Shown here: piece by piece, positions 1 to 12,100 of the stretch
Layout of the letters: every line of letters begins with the position of its first letter
How positions within the stretch are numbered: position 1 is the stretch's first letter
Assembly: GCF_032854445.1 (NCBI RefSeq)
Contig: NW_027017953.1
Coordinates: 1,306,501-1,370,500 of the forward strand
DNA: 64,000 nucleotides
Source: Liolophura sinensis
Lineage: Eukaryota; Mollusca; Polyplacophora; Chitonida; Chitonidae
Direction of reading: 5' to 3'
Program-made: the position numbers and the translations under genes
The notes under the pieces: model-generated
What the model was told of the DNA's origin: nothing
Databases searched by the model: none
Seen by the model: only the letters and a program-made list of their open reading frames with translations

Positions 1-1650
1 TCAAATCAAAATCAAATATCAACTGCCACATACAGCCTGTCAACTGTCATATAGAGCCTGCCAACTGTTATGTACATCCTGTGAACTGCCATATACAACT
101 TGGCAACTAACATATACACCTTGCCTGTCAGTTGCCAGCGACAGCCTGTATATATAGAGCCTGTCATATAGAGCCTGTCAACAGCCATATACAGGTTTTC
201 AACTGTCATATACAGCCTGCCAACTGCCAACTATAGACCCGGATAAATATCATTTAGAGCCTGTCAACTGCTATATACAGCCTGTCAACAGCCATATACA
301 GCCTGTCATCTGCCATATACACAAATGTTCTATACAGCTTGTTGACTGCCATATAGAACCTGACAAATGTCACAAACAGGGTGTCAACTGTCATGTACAC
401 CCTGATAAATGTCATATATAGCCTGTCAACTGCCATACACAGCCTGTCAACTCTTATATACACCCTGACAAATGCCATATACAGCCTGTGAACTGCCATA
501 TACAGCCTGTGAACTGCCATATATACACGGACAAATGTCATATATAGCCTGTCAACTGCCATATACAGCCTGTCAACTGCCATATACACATGGACAAATG
601 TCATATACAGCCTGCCAATTGCAATGTACAGCCTGTCGCCTGCCATATAGAGCCTGACAAGTCACAGGCAGGGTGTCAACTGTCATATACACACGGACAA
701 ATGTCATACATAGCCTGTCAACTGCCATACACAGCCTGTCAATTGCCATGTACAGCCTGTCAACTGCCATACACAGCCTGTCAACTGCCATATACACACG
801 GACAAATGTCATATATAGCCTGTCAACTGCCATATACACACGGACAAATGTCATATATAGCCTGTCAACTGCCATATACAGCCTGTCAACTACCATATAC
901 ACACGGACAAATGTCATATATAGCCTGTCAACTGCCATACACAGCCTGTCAACTGCCATGTACAGCCTGCCAACTGCCATATACAGCCTGCCAACTGCCA
1001 TATACAAGCCTGCCAACTGCCATACACATCCTATCAACTGCCATGTACAGCCTACCAACTGCCATATACAGCCTGTCAATTGCCATGTACAGCCTGCCAG
1101 CCTGTCAACTGCCATACAGAGCCTGCCAAGTATCATGTACAGCCTGTCAACTGCCATACAGAGCCTGTCAAGTCACAGGCAGGGTGTCAACTGCCATATA
1201 CACACGGACAAATGTCATATATAGCCTGTCAACTGCCATACACAGCCTGTCAACTGCCATATACAGCCTGCCAACTGCCATATACAGCCTGACAACTGCC
1301 ATATACAAGCCTGCCAACTGCCATACACATCCTATCAACTGCCATATACAGCCTGTCAACTGCCATACACATCCTGTCAACTGCCATGTACAGCCTGCCA
1401 ACTGTCATATACAGCCTGTCAACTGCCATGTACAGCCTGTCAACTGCCATACAGAGCCTGTCAACTACCATGTACAGCCTGTCAACTGCCATATACAGCC
1501 TGCCAACTGCCATACACAGCCTGTCAACTGCCAAGTACAGCCTGTCAACTGCCATATACAGCCTGTCAACTGCCATATACACACGGACAAATGTCATATA
1601 TAGCCTGTCAACTGCGATATACAGCCTGTCAACTGCCATATACAGCCTGT
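1..1650. repeat. 21-bp minisatellite, about 75 copies
   Basis: Unit GCCTGTCAACTGCCATATACA with point variants and an interspersed longer variant carrying CACACGGACAAATGTCA. Because 21 is a multiple of 3, all the long frames here are repeat by-products. It runs in from the left edge and lies downstream of gene A. Confidence 0.95.
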
Positions 1651-2259
1651 CTGTGCAGCACTCACATTGCCGGGAGCAGTTCACCGTGGTGTAATAGTTG
1701 TGATAGTTGTGCTGCGTGTAAAGACCAGAACTACTGCTTTTTCACGCCGGTTTGCAAGATTCCTTCTCACTGTTGGGTTTATATAATTAAAGCTTTTAGC
1801 CGATTACCAAAGACTTTCTGTACTGTCATAACGGATGTGGTGTGTATGGGCGGAAGACAGCTCATGCTCAGGGTCATCCATGTATCCATAAATCCATGCG
1901 TCCTGCACTGGAGCCTTGTCCGTTTGCCGTTGTTGAAACCATATACTAAATACGTCCGCACACATCAGTTACATCAACATGGCTTAGTCTTGTGTTCAAG
2001 ATAGGTAGCATTTGAGAGCATTGATAATTGTGAAATAAAGTGGCTGTTTGTAGATCATTGTATATGCGGACATTCTCCTGTACATGAAGCTCACATATAA
2101 AGTGAAGAAAACACAAACACTGCAACCGGAATACTTAACAAAAACGACTTCTTTAATGATACATTTAAATATAACATATGAGGTACATGTACCCATTTAT
2201 CTACATACATTTTAAACGTTTTGTGAGATAGGAATGAAGACATATACTCGACAGTAACA
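1651..2259. other. Non-repetitive flank downstream of gene A
   Basis: No gene, domain or mobile element recognised. Small open frames here (for example 1591-2004) have no recognisable domain and partly read out of the 21-bp array. Confidence 0.5.
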
Positions 2260-2545
2260 TATGTAAATGTGACAGAGCTGGACAAGTATATAACAGTTTG
2301 ATATGTGACAGAGCTGTACAAGTATATAACAGTTTGATATGTGACAGAGATGGACAAGTATATAACAGTTTGATATGTGACAGAGCCGGACAAGTATATA
2401 ACAGTTTGATATGTGACAGAGATGGACAAGTATATAACAGTTTGATATGTGACAGAGATGGACAAGTATATAACAGTTTGATATGTGACAGAGATGGACA
2501 AGTATATAACAGTTTGACATGTGACAGAGATGGACAAGTATATAA
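2260..2545. repeat. 36-bp minisatellite, about 8 copies
   Basis: Unit starts GTGACAGAGATGGACAAGTA and ends TATAACAGTTTGATAT. It lies 300 bp beyond the poly(A) signal of gene A, so it is probably outside the transcript. Confidence 0.93.
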
Positions 2546-2854
2546 CCACTGGGTATAAATCATCGCGGCAGTGACATTGTGACAAGGCCGAACGTGGGAA
2601 TTCAGAAACATAATAGATATTCGTCCTTGATCAAATATAGTAACAACACACGCCTGAACGATTGTAATGTACTGCAGTTATGGAAAGTCTTTGTAAAAAT
2701 GGTCACCTTATCTTATATCTCCTGTAGTTTCATTGGCTGAATAATTATAATTAGAATTAATTTCATTATGGCATCAAACGGTTTTAAGAAATAAGCCAAG
2801 CGGCTGTCATACATGTACGTAATCTTTACCCCTAAACGCCTCTGAAAGAAAGGA

Positions 2855-2860
2855 TTTATT
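2855..2860 (-). promoter_or_regulatory. Candidate polyadenylation signal of gene A
   Basis: AATAAA on the minus strand about 65 nt downstream of the TGA at 2926-2928. Position and sequence fit a canonical poly(A) signal. The cleavage site cannot be seen directly. Confidence 0.5.
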
Positions 2861-2925
2861 GTCGTTTGCATGGACACTCATTACCAGTGTTCCGTTGACG
2901 GTACTATTTTCACTGCGTAGACACA

Positions 2926-3173
2926 TCACTTCAGGCTGGAGTAGTTGGTGTCAGTGTCCATAGGAGAGAAGCGCACCTTGTCGTACTCATTCTCAGTGAC
3001 AGCCTCATAAGGAGGCTCCAACTCGGCCGCCATGTTGTAGTACGTGTTCAGGTCGTGGTTATGTCCATGATTTGGTGTCTCAGGGTGGGGTACCTTCTGG
3101 AGTGACGCCAGTATTCCTCGCTGGGGTCACAGCTACCTCTTGGGAACCAGACTGACGTCTTCTCCTGTCGCGT
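2926..3173 (-). CDS. Gene A exon 11: cytoplasmic tail with apparent frameshift
   Basis: Acceptor AATAAACAG lies at 3174 and above. In the phase set by the helix exon the product continues L-R-D-R-R-R-R-Q-S-G-S-Q-E-V, a basic stop-transfer segment, but meets TGA after E-G-T-P-P near 3080. The neighbouring frame is open from about 3130 to TGA at 2926-2928 and reads like a real signalling tail: Y-Y-N-M, P-P-Y-E-A-V, N-E-Y-D-K-V, then N-Y-S-S-L-K at the end. A run of C around 3083-3090 could hide a one-base indel. Alternatives are an unseen small exon or a decaying gene. Confidence 0.55.
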
Positions 3174-6100
3174 CTGTTTATTAAATAGAGTTTAAAAAAG
3201 GATTCCAATACATCGAAATGTACATCAGCTATTTACTGTCCATGTATATATTACTTGGCGACTCGCTGGTCGAGAGGTGTAATGGCTTCATGAAAGTGAA
3301 ATATTCACGAGTATGTAAGGCGTAAATACTGACAAAATATTTACCCAAATAACTCACTAAATAAAAAAATGTTACGACTTACTGCCTTTAACATGAGTAA
3401 TATATATTTATAACTTACCACTGTGATAATAAACTGAACTGGGGGATTAAGCTTGCAAATGGACTTGTATAAGTTTAGAGATGTATTGGTGCAAGGATGT
3501 AAAATAAAAATTTGGTTTCGCTCTTCACTTACAGGACGAGAATCATGGCGGTAAACAAAACAGCTGTGACAGCAACAGAGGACACAGCGCCGACGATCGT
3601 GCCAGTACGGTCAATGACGAGCCCTAAAATCATAATGAAGATAGTATGTATTTAGCCCCGTCTATCTAGCGTCAATCTTACTACACCAGATTGTCTCCCA
3701 GAACTCATTCATAAACTTGAAATCTTGCGATCATTGGCAATGGATATTATGAATGTACGCAAACAGAAAATGGTGTACATTCATCAGACAAGTGCTCACC
3801 GTCGTCAGTTTAGTTCTGCTGAGATTGTGTTCTTTCATCAGACCAGTGCTCACCGTCGTCAGCCCAGTCCTGGTGAGATTGTGTACATTCATCAGAAAAG
3901 AGCTCAACATCGTCAGTTCAGCCCTGGGGGGCTTGCGTACTGTGACGGGCAGAGTTATTTCCCTTGCGTAAGATGATGTCAGAGTCATGTAATGTCATGG
4001 GGGCGCAGAAGAACATGCGGTTCGTGATCATTGTCGCAGCATAGTCGAAAACGATGGGTTTTCTGGATGTTAGAGCCGCCCGAATAACTGTCACGGTGAC
4101 TAGGTGTTGTCACATGTATATTATGAGCCAGATCTGTTACTCTGCGGCCCTAACAGATTGTGTTTGTACACGGTGATGTGCACACGTGCGCTTATAGTTT
4201 TGCAGCACGCTGCCCTCCGGTTTGATTTGTGAAGTAAATTTAGATGTCGATAGGTTTTACTTACAGAAACTTCTGTTTCACTGGCAGTTTTTAATAATTG
4301 TCGACAGTTATACTTGCGCAAATCAAACTATGGGGTCTGTTAATGATATTAGACTCAATATAGTATTAATTTAATTATGGACGAGAACTCTCCGTCCATT
4401 TCCCTTTTGTCAGCGTTTATTGTTAGTTTTGTATTTTCTTCATGTAAGTTCTGATACTTCTCTATTTATTTGTTCATAGTCTGTGTCTTGTTAAATACGC
4501 ACATGTACATGCAGTTGTTGTCTGCAGCTGATAGTAGAGTATGTGTTACTTGTTCACAGGCCCAGTGTGTTAAGTACGATACATCATATGAACACCACTT
4601 GACAGTTTGAATCATTCCTTGGCGGATGTGAGGGGAAATATTATTGCTTATTTGTAATAAAGGTATTTGTATGTACTGAGTATCTACCTCTTTAGCGACA
4701 TTACTGTGTACATTATAAGTAGTAAATAACTACACCAGGCAGCATGTTTCGTCCAGTGTACTTAATGTATGTTTCCTTTGTTTGTTCATTCTTTAAGTGT
4801 TTTCCTAATAAAGGCTACAAAGACACCTCAAACAGATTGGCTTCCGCTGTCTCTGTTACATTTGGCGCTGCGTGCAGGTTAGCCAAAACACCCCGAACCG
4901 TTTGATGTCTGGTCCAGGCGGCGACCAGTGACAATTAGTAGTGCTCATTCTGCTAATGGAAATCTGCTGTTCTTTAAAATGCTGATTCTGATGCTTCCCA
5001 GAGTGCTATACAGAAGGCTATACAAGAGTTAGAAATAGAGAAGTCAAGGCTACAATGACACCTCAAACAGATTGGCTTCCTAGTTGCTCTGTTACAGTAC
5101 ATTCATCAGACAAGTGCTCACCGTCGTCAGTTCAGTCCTGGTGAGATTGTGTACAATCATCAGACAAGTGCTCACCGTCGTCAGTTCAGTCCTGGTGAGA
5201 TTGTGTACAATCATCAGACAAGTGCTCACCGTCGTTAGTTCAGTCCTGGTGAGATTGTGTACATTGATTAGACAAGTGTACACCGTCGTCAGTTCAATCG
5301 TGGTGAGATGGCAGACTTGTTCTCTTCAGTTGTACCATGACAAACGGCCCGCTTTGCATAAAGAGATTATACCTACAGACTATTGCAGAGTCTATAACTG
5401 AGTTTACAACTGACTGTAAAAAAAAAGTTTCGCCCTTCTACAAAAGATTTGGGACGAAAATGTAAATATTTGAAGTTACAATCGCGATCGTGGGCCCCAT
5501 TTGACTCGCACATAAAGGTTACACGTGTAAATGGACAATGTACCAATCAATATGTTTTTGTGCCTTCTTTTGAAAAGAGTTCTATATCATTATGGTTCTG
5601 TAGCTTACAACAACAACACGTGACAAGACGCCGGTAACATCTGTGTGAGACAATTACGTGTACTGTATGAATACCAGTATTTTTTGTAAAACCTTATTCG
5701 GGTTATTGATTTCTCTTTTCGTTTTGCATTATTAATACACGTACCATTTTGTCACAGGCCAACGATAAATTCGTTTGTTAGCTGACATTGTCAATCCACT
5801 TTGAAATTGCTCCAGATCTCCACAATGTAACTGTATACAATGCTTAATTCTATGGGATATGATGTTCAATGTACAGTAATACTGACACAGATCTATAGCA
5901 TACATTACTACCATGTCTCTCCATGTCAATTTGGGCATCAATAAGACTGATGTTGTTCTACTGGTAATTATTGTTGGTTCCAACGCATATAGCGATAAAC
6001 TCTCCCCATTGTTACCTATATCTGTGTCGTTATGAGTTGATAGTAACATTTTTTAACGTTCGGTAGATATTACCATTTAAAGCAGGGCGTGATGTTTCGA

Positions 6101-9100
6101 AATAAACAGGCAATACAGGAAGAGCACAGGCCCTATCTTATATTCACTGGCTTATGTGTTCAGGGGGTGTATTTTGTCGTAACCCAGTGTTCCTGTGTGT
6201 GGAGATAGTATAGTGAATGTTAATGGCTTTGTACACAGCAACATGATTGTGCAAGATTGCAAGGTGTGTACAAGATTTCCACATCCTAAAGACCGCAACT
6301 CAAATATCAGCCCTTTTGATATTAACTGTAGAATTAGACCAAATGGCCTCCTCTTGCTATGATACGACGGACATAAACACGAAAAGTGACAGGTGTCTGC
6401 AAAACTAAGTCAGCGACTCGTATACCGCATGCATACTATATTATATCAAACAAAATACAGACATTCATGAACTATGGATAAAACAAGAAAAGTCCCAAAT
6501 CAACATATGAAATGTAAGTAATGTATATTTAATATTATTAACGTCTGGTGGAAATCCCCCCGTGTTGGAGCGGATGTCTGTATTTTAGCCTCATTGTTTC
6601 TTTTTTACTCGTCACAGAAATGTGCCTGGTTTTTTCTCGACAACGCTGTAGATTTCACCTCATTTCACGACAGCTACTTCACGAATTAGTGCAAGTTACC
6701 TTCATCACACTCATGGTGAGTAAAAAGATTTCAATAGCGAGCAAACAGCAAAGAGCACTTTTTCGGGTATCTTGGTCAGACATCGTGTTTTAAAATTGGT
6801 TACCCTGTAGACTGACGTGATTGTTTTGTCAACATCCCATATCTTTCACAGCCATCTACCCCTGACTTCACAGTTATCTCCCAATGACTGCGCCAATGTT
6901 GTCTGTATCACAACCATCCCACCTCCTCACAACAACTAGAGTTACATCCTCCCTCACAAACTCAAGTGGAAACGTTACAGGTGGAACTGAAACAATTCTC
7001 ACCACAGGTGAATAACATTTATTTCTCCGTAACCCTGGGTATATTACCGGTGTTGCCCCGTTCCCAGAAGTACATCCTCCAGCACAGACACCAGTGGTAA
7101 CCTCACAGGGGGACTGATACAGTTCTTACTACAGGCGAACACACAGTTATCTTCTCACGACCCTGAGTATATTACTTGTGTTACAGAGTTCCCCTGTGTA
7201 ACAAGAAGTACACCCTCCCTCACACACCAGTGATAACGTTACAGGTACTACTGATACAGTTCTTACCACAGGCTAACAAACAGTTGTCTTCCCACAGCCC
7301 TTGGTATATTAACTGAGTTACAGCGTTCCCCTGTGTAACCAGAAGTACATGTACATTCCCCCTCAGACACCAGTGGTAACATTACAGGCGGGGCTGATAC
7401 AGTTCTTACCACTGGCGAACACACAGTTATCTTCTCACGACCCTGAGTATATTACCTGTGTTACAGCGTTCCCCTGTGTAACCAGAAGTACACCCTCCCA
7501 CACAGGCACCAGTGGTAGCCTTACAGGTGGTCCTGATACAGTTCTCACCACAGATGAATGAACATTTATTTCCCCACGTGCCAGGGTCACATGCTGAAAT
7601 GAAAATAAGGTTGTAATGGTGGTCTATATTTCCATACATTTAAAACTACTAATTCCTAATACGACTAAACACTAGATACCTAATGTGTGGCCAACCTTGT
7701 AATAAGGGGTAAGTCAACGAAAATTAAATCCTAATGTAATCATCGTCCTTATACATAGCGAAAATAGCTGAGGCTTAGATCCAATTTAATAAACTTATTT
7801 AATTATTTATTTGATTGGTGTTTTACGCTGTACTCAAGAATATTTCAGTTATACGACGGCGGCCAGCATTACGGTGGGAGGAAACCGGGCGGAGCCCGAG
7901 GGAAAGCCACGACCATCCGCTGGCTGCTGGCAGACTTTTCACTTACGCCCGGAGAGGACGCCAGCGTGAGCTTAACTTCAACTCACAGCGACCGCATTGG
8001 TGAGAAGCTTCTGGGTCATTACGCTGCGCTAGCGCGCTACTTAATTGAGCCACAGAGGCCCCTAATTTAATAAATAAATATGTAAATAAATAAATAAAAT
8101 TTAAAAGTTATTACTACATGTATTAAGAACTTGTCTGGGAATTCACAAATCTGGTCCTACGGCCCGTTGGTACAAAAAGCCTAAGTCATAACACATCGCA
8201 CACAAACAGGCCTATATTAGCAATCTACTCTTCATGCAGAGGGCTGAAAACTTTTTCTACTTGTCCTTCTGCTAAAACAACGGGCAAATACTGATTTCAT
8301 GACCTAGACACATCTAATTAACATAATTCTGACTGACCAAAAAAAAAAACGATTCCTAATTCGGTTCTTAGACTGTGGCGAACAACGTACTTACAGATAC
8401 AGTGAACTTCTGTGTGTCCTGTGGCACAGCGGGGATTTCCCGGGGCACAGTTCTAAGGCTGTAGCGAACAACGTACTTACGGGGACAGTGAAATTCTGTG
8501 TGCTCTTTGACACAGCGAGGATTCCCCAGGGTACAGTTCTTAGACAGTGACTAACAACGTACTTATGTGTACACTGAAATTCTGTGTGCTCTTAGACACA
8601 ACGAGGATTCCCGGGGTACAGTTCTTAGACGGTGGCGAAAAACATACTTATGGGACAGTGAAGTCCTTTGTCCCTTGGCACAGCGGGCATTTCCCGGGGG
8701 ACAGTTCTTGGGTAGTAATGAACAATCTACTTACGGGTACAGTGGAGTCCTGTGTGTCCTGTGTGTCCTGTGGCACAGCGGGGATTTCCCGGGGGACATT
8801 CCCCACTGATCCTGTCACAGACAGCTCCGCTATTACACTGACCGCAGCTCTCCTTACAGTCAGGACCCCATCTGCACAAGGTGTACGCTGCTTATAAAAA
8901 AAATTCCAGTATTAGTTTTCCTAATAATGATTATACAATCAATCAAAATGACGGTTTTACAGACAGTGCCCATGCTCCGCTCCACACAGGACATTTGTGG
9001 CGGAAATGATTACAAACAAAAATGTGATCCTTGCTTTATACTAGATGCGTACGGAAACATGCACTGGCTACTCGTGATATTTGTTAAGGATAAAAGCTAA

Positions 9101-12100
9101 ACAAGACCATGTAGGTCAGGTGGAATTAAAATTTCTGTCTTCACTACAGAGAGTGTAGGGAGCGGAACACACACTTACAATCATAAGTCTGCATTCACTT
9201 GAGAGCTCCCATGGCGTGAACGGTTCTCTTGAACTCGCATAGGTATATTGCGAAATCGTCGAGTGACTTCTACTTTCCAGCCCTGATCTTTCATCTAGCA
9301 ATATCATACCTCTACCTTCTCACCACACAGTGTGTGCTGATATTAGCATTATGTTGTTGAACCACCTCATGCGTCACGTCCGGTTTACAACTTAGTTATT
9401 TTATAGTTCACATTACAAATGATGTTAGAGAAATGTGGGTCTTATGTTCATGAGAAAGGACCTAGAAGCACAAGAAACTCCGTCAAATATCGTTGGTCTT
9501 GCTTTTAATTTAGTGTAAAAAAATTATACATATTTTCAGATTCATATTTTGTTTGTCTGCTTAATGATGGTTTTTTTCTGTTTTTTTTTATTTAAGTCAC
9601 GTTTCCAATGCTTTATTTTTTTGTATTGTTCCCAAGGAGCAAGCAATGGGACATAACTGTCTGCATTCAGCATATTTATGTTTTCTCTGCAACTTCCATT
9701 TAAAAACACGGTCGCTGTGAGTTCGTCCAACATGCTGGCTTCGTCTCCTGCCAAACGTGGGAAGATCTGTCAGCAACCTGCGGATGATCGTCGGTTTCCA
9801 CCGGGGCCTGTCCGAACTGCGAGTTCGGCGTAAAACACCAATCCAATAAATAAATAATGACACAGGACCAAATGCCATATCCACCATTTTTATCATTTTT
9901 CCTCATATAGTTGATATGGGATACCATAAATGTACTAACTAGAAGATGCCTTCGCCATACACCATAGTCTTAACCCGAAACTATAAAGAATCAGTCTCTC
10001 ACAGGATAAAAACAAAAAAAAAAGGCTGGAGTAAACACAAACATGTTAATACGCACTTGTCAGTTCTATGATAAAATATTACTGAGGAGCTAGTTAAGTA
10101 TCACAGCAAAAACGATTCGTTCATAACCGTTCCTCTTTAGAGAAAATGCCAAAACTTGAAAGCATTCACAATTTGAGACGCGACATAAAACCCAACCGCG
10201 TCAATTAATAAGAAAGAGATATCGAATTTACGGCATCTACCGTTTGACCCAAGTTTGAGTGAACTCGCTTGGTTGTTTGTTTGCTTTTACTCACGTGTAC
10301 GACACGTTTTGTCTGTGTATCCGTAACCAACTGAACAAGGGGGATTCCCTTCAGTAACAGGGCATTCCCCGGAGGTCTTCGTACAGATGGTCCCATTGAA
10401 ACAGCTGCCACAAGCCTTAAGGCAGTCCGCGCCCCACATTCCGTCAGTACATGCTGAAAGTAACAAGTAGTAAAGTAGGTTTGACACTCGGCATCGCTCG
10501 GGTGCTTTTTGCTTTAGATTTCTTCCCTAAATTTGATCATTGATTTATTTCATAAATTTAAGAAATTGACTAAGCCTCTCATCAGTAAAATCAAGAATAC
10601 TGTAAGTATCTGGGCGGGTCTCTGTTTCCAATGAAATCCATAGCGATAAGTTTTTTGGATGATTCCAGATTCCTCTGAAGGCTTAAGTTCTGCTGAAAGC
10701 GTTGAGCACACAGACAAGGGAAGTCGCCTCAGATTATGTGACACAAGTTGAACGGACGGGCCAGCAGTTTGACGGTGTTTGTATTTAGTTGCCTTTCCAA
10801 AACTGGTGATAACTTGAGAAAATCGAGGCGGAATATCCACAGCCTGTGTAAGATTGTCAATATGGGTGACTTTAAAGCCTAACTGCTTATAGAGATCAAT
10901 TCCCATTAGACTGGTGTCCTTCTTCTGACGTAAAAGAGAAAGTTCTTCAGAATTTGAGCGTCATATTAGAGTTCAGATTAACATCACCGAGAACAGAGGT
11001 GTGGCCATTGTTGTAGGTTAACAGGTTCTCGGAGACAGGGATGTGGCCATTGTTGTAGGTTAACAGGTTCTCAGGGACAGGGGTGTGGCCATTGTTGTAG
11101 GTTAACAGGTTCTCGGGGACAGGAATGTGGCCATTGTTGTAGGTTAACAGGTTCTCGGGGACAGGAATGTGACAATTGTTGTAGGTTAACAGGTTCTCGG
11201 GGACAGGAATGTGACAATTGTTGTAGGTTAACAGGTTCTCGGGGACAGGAATGTGACAATTGTTGTAGGTTAACAGGTTCTCGGGGACAGGAAAGTGACA
11301 ATTGTTGTAGGTTAACAGGTTCTCGGGGACAGGAAAGTGACAATTGTTGTAGGTTAACAGGTTCTCGGGGACAGGAATGTGACAATTGTTGTAGGTTAAG
11401 AGGTTCTTGTGGACAGGGATGTTACCATTGTTGTACATTAACAGGTTCTCAGCGGAAGGGATGTTACCATTGTTGTAGATTAAAAGGTTCTTAAGGACAG
11501 GGTTGTGGCCATTGTTGTAGATTAACAGGTTCTTGGGGACAGGGATGTGGCCATTATTGTAGACAGGTTCTCATGGACAGGGGTGCGGCCATTGTTGTAG
11601 ATTAACAGGATCTCAGGGAGAGGGGTGTGGCCATTGTTGTAGGTTAACAGGATCTCAGGGACAGGGATGTGGCCATTGTTGTAGACAGAATCTCAGGGAC
11701 AGGGATGTGGCCATTGTTGTAGAAAGGATCTGAGGGACAGGGAATGGCCATTGTTGTAGGTTAACAGGATCTGAGGGACAGGGGTGTGGCCATTGTTGTA
11801 GACAGCATCTGAGGGACATGGATGTGGCCATTGTTGTAGACAGGATCTCAGGGAAAGGGGTGTGGCCATTGTTGTAGGTTAACAGTTTCTCATGGACAGG
11901 GATGTGGCCATTGTTGTAGGTTCTCATGGACAGGGATGTGACCATTGTTGTAGGTTAACAGGTTCTCATGGACAGGGATGTGGCCATTGTTGTAGGTTAG
12001 CAGGTTCTCATGGACGGGGATGTGGCCATTGTTGTAGGTTAACAGGTTCTCATGGACAGGGATGTGGCCATTGTTGTAGGTTAACAGGTTCTCAGGGACA

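Noticed and set aside
590-1603. 337-codon plus-strand frame
   Set aside because: 21-bp minisatellite read-through with no start context or non-repetitive part.
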